Part shown: piece by piece, positions 1 through 6,582 of the stretch
Layout: each line of letters opens with the position of its first letter
Numbering within the stretch: the first letter of the stretch is position 1
Assembly (NCBI GenBank): GCA_026994125.1
Contig: JALWRJ010000136.1
Span: forward strand, 1-7,575
Source of the DNA: Cyclobacteriaceae bacterium
Lineage (GTDB): Bacteria; Bacteroidota; Bacteroidia; Cytophagales; Cyclobacteriaceae
Direction: 5' to 3'
DNA length: 7,575 nucleotides
Translations under genes and position numbers: made by a program
The notes under the pieces: generated by a model
Databases searched by the model: none
The model's input: the letters and a program-made list of their open reading frames with translations, nothing else
Told to the model about the DNA's origin: nothing

Positions 1-288
1 GTGTGCCTCCAGCCCCAGTGTTTTAGCGGCCAGTGCCAATGCCTGTGCATGGTTGCCCGAGGAATGAGCAACTACTCCTTTACTGCGTTGTTCTTTGCTT
101 AATCGTAAAAGGGCATTCATGGCGCCCCTAATCTTAAAAGCACCTACTTTTTGGAAGTTTTCGCATTTAAAATAAACTTCAGCTCCTATAAGTTTATTAA
201 AAAAAGAAGAGGTTAAAACAGGCGTTTTATGTATATATTTTGCAATGCGCTTGTGAGCACTTTCAATATTTTTTTGCGTGATGTCCAT
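1..288 (-). CDS. Serine racemase / threonine dehydratase-type PLP enzyme, N-terminal part
   Basis: The first 96 residues are visible; the gene runs off the left edge of the window. The family is fold-type II PLP enzymes that dehydrate threonine or serine, or racemise serine, in the cytosol. The motif FKIRGA carries the Schiff-base lysine (K52), and SSGNHAQ (residues 76-82) is the loop that holds the PLP phosphate. The opening, with KTPVLTSS at about 21-28 and YFKCENFQK at 39-47, follows serine racemase and short threonine dehydratases closely, so the ATG at 288 is well supported. The ACT-domain question that separates biosynthetic from catabolic dehydratases lies outside the window, so I assign no symbol. 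It follows the metallophosphoesterase gene on the same strand after 93 bases and has its own -7 element, so it is probably transcribed separately. Confidence 0.9.
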   Translation of the reverse strand, partial: MDITQKNIESAHKRIAKYIHKTPVLTSSFFNKLIGAEVYFKCENFQKVGAFKIRGAMNALLRLSKEQRSKGVVAHSSGNHAQALALAAKTLGLEAH

Positions 289-296
289 TGGGTTAG

Positions 297-304
297 CAAA
301 CTTA
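297..304 (-). promoter_or_regulatory. -7 promoter element for the dehydratase gene
   Basis: On the minus strand this reads TAAGTTTG, an exact match to the Bacteroidetes TAnnTTTG -7 consensus. It ends only 8 bases before the ATG at 288, so the transcript would have almost no leader. I see no good TTTG-type -33 element at the usual distance, which lowers confidence. Confidence 0.4.
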
Positions 305-381
305 AGTTATGGTTTTGAAATAACCCATCCGACAAGACCTAAAATTAAGGTACCCCACAGTTTCGTATGCTTAAATGCAGG

Positions 382-1278
382 TTACCTTTTCACATCCAAC
401 AGCCGGTTGGGTTCGCGGCCAAAGCCGTTTATTTTAATCTTGTTGTTATACAGTTGCACTACCGAAAAAGCGTTGCTTTTTTTACCCAGCACCATGGCCT
501 GAAACGTAAGGTAGTGAATGCCCTTATGTTGGGCATAATTGCCAGGGTGGTCGTGCCCATTGAAGTACGCTTTTACCGAAGGGTGTTGCTCAAGCAAAGC
601 CCTTACCTCCTTATCGTTCCACAGGGTTAAATCACCGGCCGGAAAAACCGGGAAATGTGCCAAAACCAAGGTTTGTAAACCCATTGAGTCCGCATGAGTT
701 AAAGTAGCCTCCAGCCATTGCATTTGGGTGGAGCCCAAAGCTCCGTTCCAGGGTTTAGCTTGTGGCCTGCCTTTGCGAGCATAAAAATCCATGGCTTGTG
801 TAGCTGTTAACACTTGCATGCTGTCGTTACTATGGTAAGGGCTAATATCGGTGCCATCCAACACCACAAACAGCCAGTTTCTTTTTTTTACTGTATAGTA
901 AGGTTTGTGTAAATTTAAGGTTGTATAAACTTTCGATTTAAGGCTATCTGCTACACTAAATTCATGGTTACCCAACACATAATAGTAAGGCATGGTTACC
1001 TCGTTCATAATAGCGCATACGGGAGTGTAACTAGCAAAATCTCTATCGATAAAATCGCCCAGGTGAAAAACCAAATCAACAGACTCGCTATTAAAAGCAG
1101 CTACAGCTTGTTTTAATCGGGGGATGGCTTGTTTATAATCGTTATTCCATTGGGGGCTATAATCGCAGGCACAGTATTGGCAATCGGCTATAATACCAAC
1201 CGTAATGGGGGGCGGCTCTGTGTGGCATGCCCAAGCTGCCAAACAACACCCTATCCAAACACTTATTTTATTCTTCAC
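382..1278 (-). CDS. Exported metallophosphoesterase, ADPRibase-Mn-like
   Basis: A 298-residue calcineurin-like phosphoesterase. Visible metal-site motifs in order: D32-C-Q34, GD at 74-75, GNHE at 103-106, the histidine of AHFP (H208) and GHDH at 241-244. The first motif is DxQ rather than the usual DxH. That, with the ADCQY context and the AHFPVFP and GHDHPGNY blocks, matches the Mn-dependent ADP-ribose/CDP-alcohol diphosphatase family, which hydrolyses ADP-ribose, CDP-alcohols and related nucleotides. The N-terminus has a short basic start, a hydrophobic stretch and cysteines (C11, C12, C18), looking like a lipoprotein or secretion signal, although the lipobox (AWAC) is imperfect. I chose the GTG at 1278 because it gives a clean signal peptide and overlaps the upstream stop by 11 bases; a TTG at 1317 is possible but overlaps by 50. 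The fold is certain, the substrate is inferred. Confidence 0.8.
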   Translation of the reverse strand: MKNKISVWIGCCLAAWACHTEPPPITVGIIADCQYCACDYSPQWNNDYKQAIPRLKQAVAAFNSESVDLVFHLGDFIDRDFASYTPVCAIMNEVTMPYYYVLGNHEFSVADSLKSKVYTTLNLHKPYYTVKKRNWLFVVLDGTDISPYHSNDSMQVLTATQAMDFYARKGRPQAKPWNGALGSTQMQWLEATLTHADSMGLQTLVLAHFPVFPAGDLTLWNDKEVRALLEQHPSVKAYFNGHDHPGNYAQHKGIHYLTFQAMVLGKKSNAFSVVQLYNNKIKINGFGREPNRLLDVKR

Positions 1279-1936
1279 AAAACGACCCTTTAGCAATCCA
1301 CAAAGTTTTAGACTCAAAGGTTATGCTACCCGATTGCGCCAACTCACTTTGGTTGATTACTTCCATACCGGAGGCCTCTTTTAATACCAATATACCCCCT
1401 TCGTTACTATCAAAGTAGCCCGCCATTATTAAATCTCCATTGCTTTTTAACCGGCTAATCAGGGCATCCGTAGAAACCTCTTTTTCTGCATTTACATTGG
1501 CCTTAAAGTTGGCTATTTCGTTACTGGCTTTATAGCGTACAAACAGGTAACTTACCATTTCATAATCGGCTCCTACCACGCAATTGCCCCCTTCGGTAGT
1601 TGTAAAAGGAAACATTTCTATTTTCCAACGGCCTGCCTTTACAGCGGGGTCGGTGTATAACCATTGGCGGGCGGTATCAACCGATGCTGTATTGAGTACA
1701 AACAAGCCTCCACCACCTTCAAAGGGGCCGGCATTAATAAGTTTACCTTGCGTACCTAGTGAAGCCATATTTTTAAAATGCAAGTCCATTAACCTTTGCA
1801 CGGAATCTTCTGCTAACACCGGCTTATTAGGGTTTACATTTAAAAACACAAATACCCGGTCGAAGGTTTGTGCCTGTGCCATACCGGCCACCACTAAGGC
1901 CATTAAAAACAATCCTTTTCTCATAGTATTAGCCAT
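1268..1936 (-). CDS. Exported protein with YCII-like domain, probably two repeats
   Basis: A 222-residue protein with a clear Sec signal (MRKGLFLMALVVAGMAQA, cleavage before QTFDR). The first half fits the YCII fold: a histidine in DLHFKNM, the AGPF(x)GGGGLFVL strand block and the conserved aspartate in YTDPAVKAGRW. YCII proteins are small ferredoxin-like-fold proteins, some with His-Asp catalytic roles, mostly of unknown function and normally cytosolic. The second half (from about residue 125) repeats the outline, with LKSNGDLIMAGYFDSNEGGILVL resembling the first block, but lacks the His and DP residues, so it looks like a degenerate second copy. Start is ATG at 1936; an in-frame ATG at 1924 gives a shorter, equally good signal. 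It lies 14 bases after the aminotransferase gene and overlaps the phosphoesterase gene, so all three are probably cotranscribed. Confidence 0.8.
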   Translation of the reverse strand: MANTMRKGLFLMALVVAGMAQAQTFDRVFVFLNVNPNKPVLAEDSVQRLMDLHFKNMASLGTQGKLINAGPFEGGGGLFVLNTASVDTARQWLYTDPAVKAGRWKIEMFPFTTTEGGNCVVGADYEMVSYLFVRYKASNEIANFKANVNAEKEVSTDALISRLKSNGDLIMAGYFDSNEGGILVLKEASGMEVINQSELAQSGSITFESKTLWIAKGSFCEE

Positions 1937-1950
1937 TTAAGTAACATTGT

Positions 1951-3093
1951 TTACAAACTTTTTGTAAGCACATCCACCAACTTTTCAACATCGGCTCCTG
2001 TATTATACACATGAGGCGATACCCGGATGGAGCTACCACGCACCGACACAAAAATACGATGTTTTTCGAGTTCGCTTTTAAGTACATTCATAGCCAAGCC
2101 TGCCTTGCGGATACCAAATAAATGAGCCGTTCGGTAGGCTTGCTCTTCCACCCAAAACCCGGCACTTCGCAGGGTTTCCAGGGGCTGGGTTGTAATCTGT
2201 TTACAATACTGCTGAATGGCCTCAACGCCCCATTGGTTTAGTTGGTGCAAGGCCTGTAATAGCATGGGCACCAAAATAAAATTGCTTTGTTCGCCCACGG
2301 AGTAGCGCATGGCTCCTGGCTGATACTCCAAGTTATAATCCACCAGGGCGGCAAAGTTTTCGCTCTCAAACCGGTTAATCCAGTTTTGTTCAACAGGTTG
2401 CCCATTATCAAAGGCCGAGCCATAATAGGCCACGCCTAACCCATAAGGGCCCATGAGCCACTTATACCCAGCACACACCAGTGCATCAGGTTCAATGGTA
2501 GTTACATCAAATGGATGGGCGCCTACGCTTTGGGTGCCATCAATAATAAGCAATGCCCCTACCTCTCGGGTTTTGGCTCGTATAGCCACCAAATCGAACA
2601 GTGTTCCATCAGCCCAATGTGTATGGGGCATGGCAACCAGCCCCGTGTGGGAAGTAATACTTTCTAAAATAAGGTTATTCCAATTTTTGCCGCGCTCATA
2701 CAGTGCTGTTGGAGCCGATACAGTAACTACCTTAGCCCCTTGGCTTTCTTCGAGTTCCAACCAAGGGTACACATTGCTCGGAAACTGTTCTTCTAACACA
2801 AGAATTTCCTTACCCTTTAGTGCTACATTTTTAGCCACATTGGCCATACCATACGATACCGAAGGCACCAGGGCAATGCGGTTGGCCGGGGCATTTATTA
2901 ACGTACCAAAAGCCTGCTTTAGCTCGCTTACATCTCTAAAAAAATCATTGCCTGTTATGCTATAAGGACGCAGTTTTGCCTCTACTTGCTTTTTGCCTAT
3001 GGCCGCTACACTCGTGAGCATGGGCGACATATAAGCACCATTGAGGTAGGTAACATCATCATCGAGCTGAAACAAGCCGGCTTGGTTATGCAT
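1951..3093 (-). CDS. Aminotransferase class V-fold PLP enzyme
   Basis: A 380-residue fold-type I PLP enzyme of the class V group (cysteine desulfurase, isopenicillin N epimerase and kynureninase relatives), probably cytosolic. K211 in AGYKWLMG is the Schiff-base lysine. D185 in LLIIDGTQSVGAH contacts the pyridine nitrogen and Q188 the cofactor. The sequence opens with the typical YLNGAYMSP block and ends with VRGSSIRVSPHVYNT and a C-terminal dimer helix. The loop that holds the catalytic cysteine in SufS/CsdA-type desulfurases is replaced by SVRGSSIRVSPH with no cysteine, so it is unlikely to be a cysteine desulfurase; substrate unknown. The frame is open to 3207, but those extra 38 residues are not family-like, so I take the ATG at 3093. 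First gene of the probable minus-strand operon and divergent from htpG. Confidence 0.88.
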   Translation of the reverse strand: MHNQAGLFQLDDDVTYLNGAYMSPMLTSVAAIGKKQVEAKLRPYSITGNDFFRDVSELKQAFGTLINAPANRIALVPSVSYGMANVAKNVALKGKEILVLEEQFPSNVYPWLELEESQGAKVVTVSAPTALYERGKNWNNLILESITSHTGLVAMPHTHWADGTLFDLVAIRAKTREVGALLIIDGTQSVGAHPFDVTTIEPDALVCAGYKWLMGPYGLGVAYYGSAFDNGQPVEQNWINRFESENFAALVDYNLEYQPGAMRYSVGEQSNFILVPMLLQALHQLNQWGVEAIQQYCKQITTQPLETLRSAGFWVEEQAYRTAHLFGIRKAGLAMNVLKSELEKHRIFVSVRGSSIRVSPHVYNTGADVEKLVDVLTKSL

Positions 3094-3097
3094 AAGT

Positions 3098-3131
3098 AAA
3101 AGGTAATGCCAATAAGTATATTTTACACAAA
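3098..3131 (-). promoter_or_regulatory. Candidate promoter of the aminotransferase operon
   Basis: On the minus strand TTTG (3128-3131) is followed after 22 bases by TACCTTTT (3098-3105), seven of eight positions matching TAnnTTTG. The element ends 4 bases before the ATG at 3093, so the leader would be absent or nearly so. It also supports the choice of 3093 over the upstream start at 3207. Matched by eye only. Confidence 0.3.
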
Positions 3132-3209
3132 GCATAAAGCTACACCTTACACCCCATAAAAGCAACTTACTCAACCATAGGATAAGTGCGCCTTTTTGTA
3201 CAAACAAAG

Positions 3210-3222
3210 TGACAGAATGTCA
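3210..3222. promoter_or_regulatory. Perfect palindrome TGACA-GAA-TGTCA, candidate operator
   Basis: Five-base arms are perfectly complementary around a 3-base centre. The site lies about 90 bases upstream of the htpG start, in the divergent region between the aminotransferase and htpG, where a regulator of heat-shock expression could bind. It is not the CIRCE element bound by HrcA, whose arms are longer and differ. The regulator is unknown. Confidence 0.4.
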
Positions 3223-3253
3223 TTGCTCCACCTTTTTTTTAGCTTGGAATAGA

Positions 3254-3284
3254 TTTTGCCATACCGCGGCTAAAGTAAAATTTG
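3254..3284 (+). promoter_or_regulatory. Candidate htpG promoter
   Basis: TTTTG (3254-3258) is followed after 17 bases by TAAAATTTG (3276-3284), close to the Bacteroidetes TTTG / TAnnTTTG pair but with one extra base in the -7 element. It would give a leader of about 20-25 bases before the ATG at 3313. A second imperfect match, TAGATTTTG, lies at 3250-3258. Weak evidence, by eye only. Confidence 0.3.
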
Positions 3285-3312
3285 AGTGTACGCACGTTAA
3301 ATATATGTTATT

Positions 3313-5220
3313 ATGAAAGAGAAAGGAAGTATATCCATACACACCGAAAACATTTTCCCGATTATAAAGAAGTTTCTTTATTCGGATCATGAAATATTTT
3401 TAAGAGAACTAGTTGCCAATGCAGTTGATGCCACGCAAAAGCTAAAACGCCTGTCGAGCCTGGGCGAAGTTAAAACCGAAGTAAACCCCAACCCCCGGAT
3501 AGAGGTATCGTTCGATAAAAAGAAAAAAACCATTACCATTGCCGACCAGGGCATTGGCATGACGGCCGAGGAAATAAAAAAATACATCAATCAAATTGCC
3601 TTTTCCGGAGCCACCGAGTTTGTTGAAAAATACAAAGACAAAGGCGATGAGCAGCAAATTATAGGTATGTTTGGCCTGGGCTTTTACTCGGCTTTTATGG
3701 TGGCCGACCACGTAGAAATAAACAGCCTTAGCTACCAGGAAGGAGCCAAAGCAGCCAAATGGAAATGCGATGGCTCTACCTCGTACGAGATTACCGAAAG
3801 CAAAAAGAAAGAAATTGGTACCGAGGTTATTCTGCATATAGCTAAAGATTCGGAAGAGTTTTTGGATGAGTTTAGATTAAAAGGCATCCTGGATAAATAT
3901 TGTAAGTTTTTACCTGTTGAAATTAAGTTTGGCACCAAAGAAGAACAGGTGGAAGATGGCAAGGACAAAGAAGGAAAACCAAAATACAAATCGGTAACCG
4001 TTGATAATATCATTAACGAAACCCACCCCCTTTGGACTAAATCCCCTTCGGAGTTAAAAGACGAAGATTACCTGAATTTTTACAAAAGCTTATATCCGTT
4101 TAGCGAAGACCCCTTGTTTTGGATTCACTTAAATGTAGATTACCCTTTTAACCTTACCGGAGTACTGTATTTCCCTAAAATTAAAAAGGATTTTGAAATC
4201 CAAAAAAACAAAATTCAATTGTACTCTAAGCAGGTATTTATTACCGATGAGGTAAAAGACATTGTGCCTGAATTCCTGCAATTGCTGCACGGTGTTATCG
4301 ACTCGCCCGATATTCCGCTAAACGTAAGCCGCAGTTACTTGCAGTCGGACAGCAATGTGAAAAAAATTAACAACCACATTACTAAAAAAGTAGCCGATAA
4401 ATTGGCAGAGCTATTTAAGAAAGACCGCAAAGCATTTGAAGAAAAATGGGACGACATTGGCATTTTTGTTAAATACGGTATGCTTAGCGAAGACAAATTC
4501 TATGAAAAAGCTAAAAACTTTGGATTGCTAAAAAGCATAGACAACACCTACTATACCCTTGACGAGTACAAAGAAAAAGTTAGTGCAACCCAAACCGATA
4601 AGGATAAAAACCTGGTGTACCTTTATACCAACGATGAAAAGAAACAGCATTCGTTTATTCAATCGGCCACCAAAAAAGGCTACGATGTGCTTGAGTTTGA
4701 TAGCTTGATAGACAGCCATTTTATCAACTTTTTGGAGCAAAAACTAGATAAAACACAACTCAAAAGGGTAGATGCTGATACCATTGATAAACTTATTCAG
4801 AAAGAAGAAGAAATAGCCAGTGTACTTTCTAAAGAGGAAGAAGAAAAGGTAAAAGGTATTTTTGAAAAAGCTATTAACAACCCCAACATGGCCGTTGCTG
4901 TGGAATCTCAAGCAGTAGATGAAATGCCCGTGCTAATTACGATGAGCGAGTTTATGCGCAGAATGAAGGATATGGCCGAAACAGGAGGCGGAGGAATGCC
5001 TATGATGGGGGGCATGCCCGATTCGTATAATGTAGCAATTAATGGCAACCACCCCATAATTGCCAATATTTTGAAAAAGAAAAAAGAAGCCGACCAGGTA
5101 AAACTTGCCAAACAGGCGTTTGACTTAGCCATGCTTTCGCAAAACATGCTAACCGGTAAAGACCTTACCGATTTTATTGAGCGCAGCGTAGAACTTATGG
5201 TCGGGAAAGCCAAAAAATAA
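3313..5220 (+). CDS. htpG: Molecular chaperone HtpG (Hsp90)
   Basis: A complete 635-residue bacterial Hsp90, an ATP-driven cytosolic chaperone dimer acting on partly folded clients. The N-terminal GHKL ATPase domain shows RELVANAVDA (catalytic E32, N36, D39), ADQGIGM (D78) and the ATP-lid glycines GMFGLG (118-123). The middle domain carries NVSR with the catalytic arginine R340. The C-terminal domain starts around residue 500 and ends without the eukaryotic EEVD tail. Residues 557-571 form a glycine/methionine-rich loop (GGGGMPMMGGMP) inside the C-terminal domain, which I believe occurs in other Bacteroidetes HtpG proteins. Length is normal and no key residue is missing. ATG at 3313 fits the conserved start. 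It is transcribed away from the aminotransferase gene and is followed by the cloverleaf element at 5229-5317. Confidence 0.98.
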   Translation: MKEKGSISIHTENIFPIIKKFLYSDHEIFLRELVANAVDATQKLKRLSSLGEVKTEVNPNPRIEVSFDKKKKTITIADQGIGMTAEEIKKYINQIAFSGATEFVEKYKDKGDEQQIIGMFGLGFYSAFMVADHVEINSLSYQEGAKAAKWKCDGSTSYEITESKKKEIGTEVILHIAKDSEEFLDEFRLKGILDKYCKFLPVEIKFGTKEEQVEDGKDKEGKPKYKSVTVDNIINETHPLWTKSPSELKDEDYLNFYKSLYPFSEDPLFWIHLNVDYPFNLTGVLYFPKIKKDFEIQKNKIQLYSKQVFITDEVKDIVPEFLQLLHGVIDSPDIPLNVSRSYLQSDSNVKKINNHITKKVADKLAELFKKDRKAFEEKWDDIGIFVKYGMLSEDKFYEKAKNFGLLKSIDNTYYTLDEYKEKVSATQTDKDKNLVYLYTNDEKKQHSFIQSATKKGYDVLEFDSLIDSHFINFLEQKLDKTQLKRVDADTIDKLIQKEEEIASVLSKEEEEKVKGIFEKAINNPNMAVAVESQAVDEMPVLITMSEFMRRMKDMAETGGGGMPMMGGMPDSYNVAINGNHPIIANILKKKKEADQVKLAKQAFDLAMLSQNMLTGKDLTDFIERSVELMVGKAKK

Positions 5221-5228
5221 TTCATAAC

Positions 5229-5317
5229 CATCATTGCGAGCCCGGTTACCAGGCGAAGCCATCTGAAATTATTAAGTACAGATGGCTTCATTCCTAAAAA
5301 AGGAATTCGCAATGATG
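5229..5317. repeat. Palindromic cloverleaf element, REP/MITE-like
   Basis: An 89-base intergenic element built from nested palindromes. An 11-base perfect outer stem (5229-5239 with 5307-5317, CATCATTGCGA and its complement) encloses three adjacent hairpins. These are 5240-5254 (GCC/GGC and GG/CC around a TTA loop, one mismatch), 5255-5289 (11-base perfect stem, 13-base loop) and 5290-5306 (ATTCCT/AGGAAT, loop of five A). All four helices abut with no spare base. The outer TCATTGCGA...TCGCAATGA edges are of the kind seen in many dispersed bacterial palindromic repeats, including those mobilised by REP-associated tyrosine transposases. It may also act as a terminator or mRNA-end structure for htpG. 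Confidence 0.75.
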
Positions 5318-5325
5318 TAATTGCT

Positions 5326-5333
5326 TACCTTTG
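5326..5333 (+). promoter_or_regulatory. -7 promoter element for lipB
   Basis: TACCTTTG matches TAnnTTTG exactly and starts 9 bases after the cloverleaf element. Transcription would begin near 5338-5341, practically on the TTG at 5339 taken as the lipB start. A -33 element is poor: TTCG at 5306-5309 has a 16-base spacer and lies inside the cloverleaf's right arm. Confidence 0.45.
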
Positions 5334-5338
5334 CCCTA

Positions 5339-6076
5339 TTGAACGCCATACAAAACCATAGCATAGAAGTACAGCATTTGGGCCTTATGGATTACCAAAA
5401 GGCGTGGGACTACCAGGAAAATCTTTTTAACCAGGTGGTAGCCACTAAACTTGGTAACCGGGATGTACCCGAAAACGAACAACAAGCTACCCCTAACTAC
5501 CTGCTATTTGTAGAACACCCGCACGTGTACACCCTAGGCAAAAGTGGCAGCCCGGAGCATTTATTATTAAATAAGGAGGGCCTTAAAGAAAAAAATGCTA
5601 CCTACTACAAAATAAACCGAGGAGGCGATATAACCTACCACGGCCCCGGCCAATTGGTGGTGTACCCTATTATAGATTTAAGCAATTTTTTTACCGATAT
5701 ACACAAATACCTACGGCTGCTCGAAGAAGCAGTAATATTAACATTGGCCGAATACGGTATTAAAGCAGGACGTATTGAAAAGTTTACCGGGGTATGGATT
5801 GATTTTGACCCGAAAGATAAAAAAGAACACGGCTACTGGAACCCCCGCAAAATATGTGCTATTGGGGTTAAAACCAGCCGTTGGGTAACCATGCATGGGC
5901 TGGCACTTAATGTAAACACCGACCTCAGCTACTTTGGTAATATTATTCCCTGCGGTATTGACGACAAAGCCGTAACCTCCCTGGCACAAGAGCTTGGCCA
6001 TACCGTGGATATGAAGGAAGTACAAAGCAAATTAAAAAACCATTTGGTGCAATTGTTTAACATGACCGAAGCTTGA
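5339..6076 (+). CDS. lipB: Octanoyl-ACP:protein N-octanoyltransferase (lipoyl synthesis)
   Basis: A 245-residue LipB. It transfers octanoate from acyl carrier protein to a lysine of lipoyl domains (pyruvate and 2-oxoglutarate dehydrogenases, glycine cleavage H protein); LipA then adds sulfur. Motifs: VEHPHVYTLGK early, RGGDITYHGPGQ (94-105), catalytic lysine K171 in RKICAIGVK, WVTMHGLALNV, and catalytic cysteine C205 in IIPCGI. The K-C distance of 34 equals that between K142 and C176 of Mycobacterium tuberculosis LipB. The start is uncertain: an in-frame TAA at 5318 limits it to TTG 5321, TTG 5339, TTG 5378 or ATG 5387. The ATG would delete the conserved IEVQHLG strand, and 5321 lies upstream of the promoter element, so I chose 5339. 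The stop overlaps the next start (TGATG). Confidence 0.95.
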   Translation: MNAIQNHSIEVQHLGLMDYQKAWDYQENLFNQVVATKLGNRDVPENEQQATPNYLLFVEHPHVYTLGKSGSPEHLLLNKEGLKEKNATYYKINRGGDITYHGPGQLVVYPIIDLSNFFTDIHKYLRLLEEAVILTLAEYGIKAGRIEKFTGVWIDFDPKDKKEHGYWNPRKICAIGVKTSRWVTMHGLALNVNTDLSYFGNIIPCGIDDKAVTSLAQELGHTVDMKEVQSKLKNHLVQLFNMTEA

Positions 6077-6432
6077 TGAAAGCAGACTTGAAGCAACCCG
6101 AAAGCACCCATGTGGCTTTGGCAATAAAAGTAGATGAAAGCCTGGCAGAACCCTACTGGACCATCCATTTGGTAAACCAAAGTAACCTTATGCTAGAGCA
6201 AATTATGGTTACCGCTACCGGTTACAGCCCCAACCACTCCATTAAAACTTCTACCTTACGGCATAGGTTAGCCAACTTACCCCCAAAGAAAAGCCAACAA
6301 ATAGAAGTGCTAAGCCCACAAGTTTTTGACCTACAAAACCAATACCTGGTAAGCTATTTTATTGACGGAAGACTATACGACAAAAAGTTTGTTATTAAAG
6401 CCGGTACCATTAAAAAAGGGTTATACGTATAG
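6076..6432 (+). CDS. Small conserved Bacteroidetes protein, unknown function
   Basis: A 118-residue protein starting with the ATG that shares its A with the lipB stop codon (TGATG), a layout implying translational coupling. No signal peptide or membrane segment. The sequence alternates strand-like stretches: WTIHLVNQSN, EQIMVTATGYS, TSTLRHRLANLPP, YLVSYFIDGRLYDKKFVI. This outline (a GY motif, then a T-LRH motif, then a DKKF end) resembles small uncharacterised Bacteroidetes proteins, some of which I recall being mislabelled as a phenylalanyl-tRNA synthetase alpha subunit. Nothing here suggests a synthetase. A beta-sandwich accessory protein is possible but is inference. Coupling to lipB suggests matched expression rather than proving a role in lipoylation. 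Confidence 0.75.
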   Translation: MKADLKQPESTHVALAIKVDESLAEPYWTIHLVNQSNLMLEQIMVTATGYSPNHSIKTSTLRHRLANLPPKKSQQIEVLSPQVFDLQNQYLVSYFIDGRLYDKKFVIKAGTIKKGLYV

Positions 6433-6472
6433 TTATAATGAAATTGCAGGTTAACTTCTACGCTTTAATTTA

Positions 6473-6582
6473 GTACATTAGCTTTAAAAAAGCTACATGC
6501 ACCCTCCGTTATCAAAAATTTTAGTTGTTGATTGATATTGAAACCATCCGGAGCCACTGGTACTATAATGACATGCCCGAAC
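6473..6582 (+). repeat. Direct repeat, left copy (5' end of exonuclease gene)
   Basis: Matches 7470-7575, 997 bases downstream. Bases 6473-6526 are identical to 7470-7523, then GTTG (6527-6530) is extra, then 6531-6557 equal 7524-7550. The last 25 bases differ at five positions, all between 6558 and 6567. The copy may extend to about 6605, where exonuclease-like coding ends, but the matching part of the right copy is beyond the window. Confidence 0.93.

Noticed and set aside
1279..1317. TTG start at 1317 for the phosphoesterase
   Set aside because: It would overlap the upstream gene by 50 bases and weaken the signal peptide; GTG at 1278 is cleaner.
1584..1940. 118-residue plus-strand open frame
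   Set aside because: Antisense to the YCII-like gene, with low-complexity residues and no motif.
2453..2965. 170-residue plus-strand open frame
   Set aside because: It lies antisense to the aminotransferase gene and shows no protein-family features.
3094..3207. N-terminal extension of the aminotransferase from the start at 3207
   Set aside because: The 38 extra residues are hydrophobic and unlike the family, which begins at the MHNQAGLF block; the candidate promoter also lies inside this stretch.
5229..5317. tRNA gene suggested by the cloverleaf outline
   Set aside because: The closing stem is 11 bases, the arms do not have tRNA sizes, and no T-loop consensus or anticodon loop is present.
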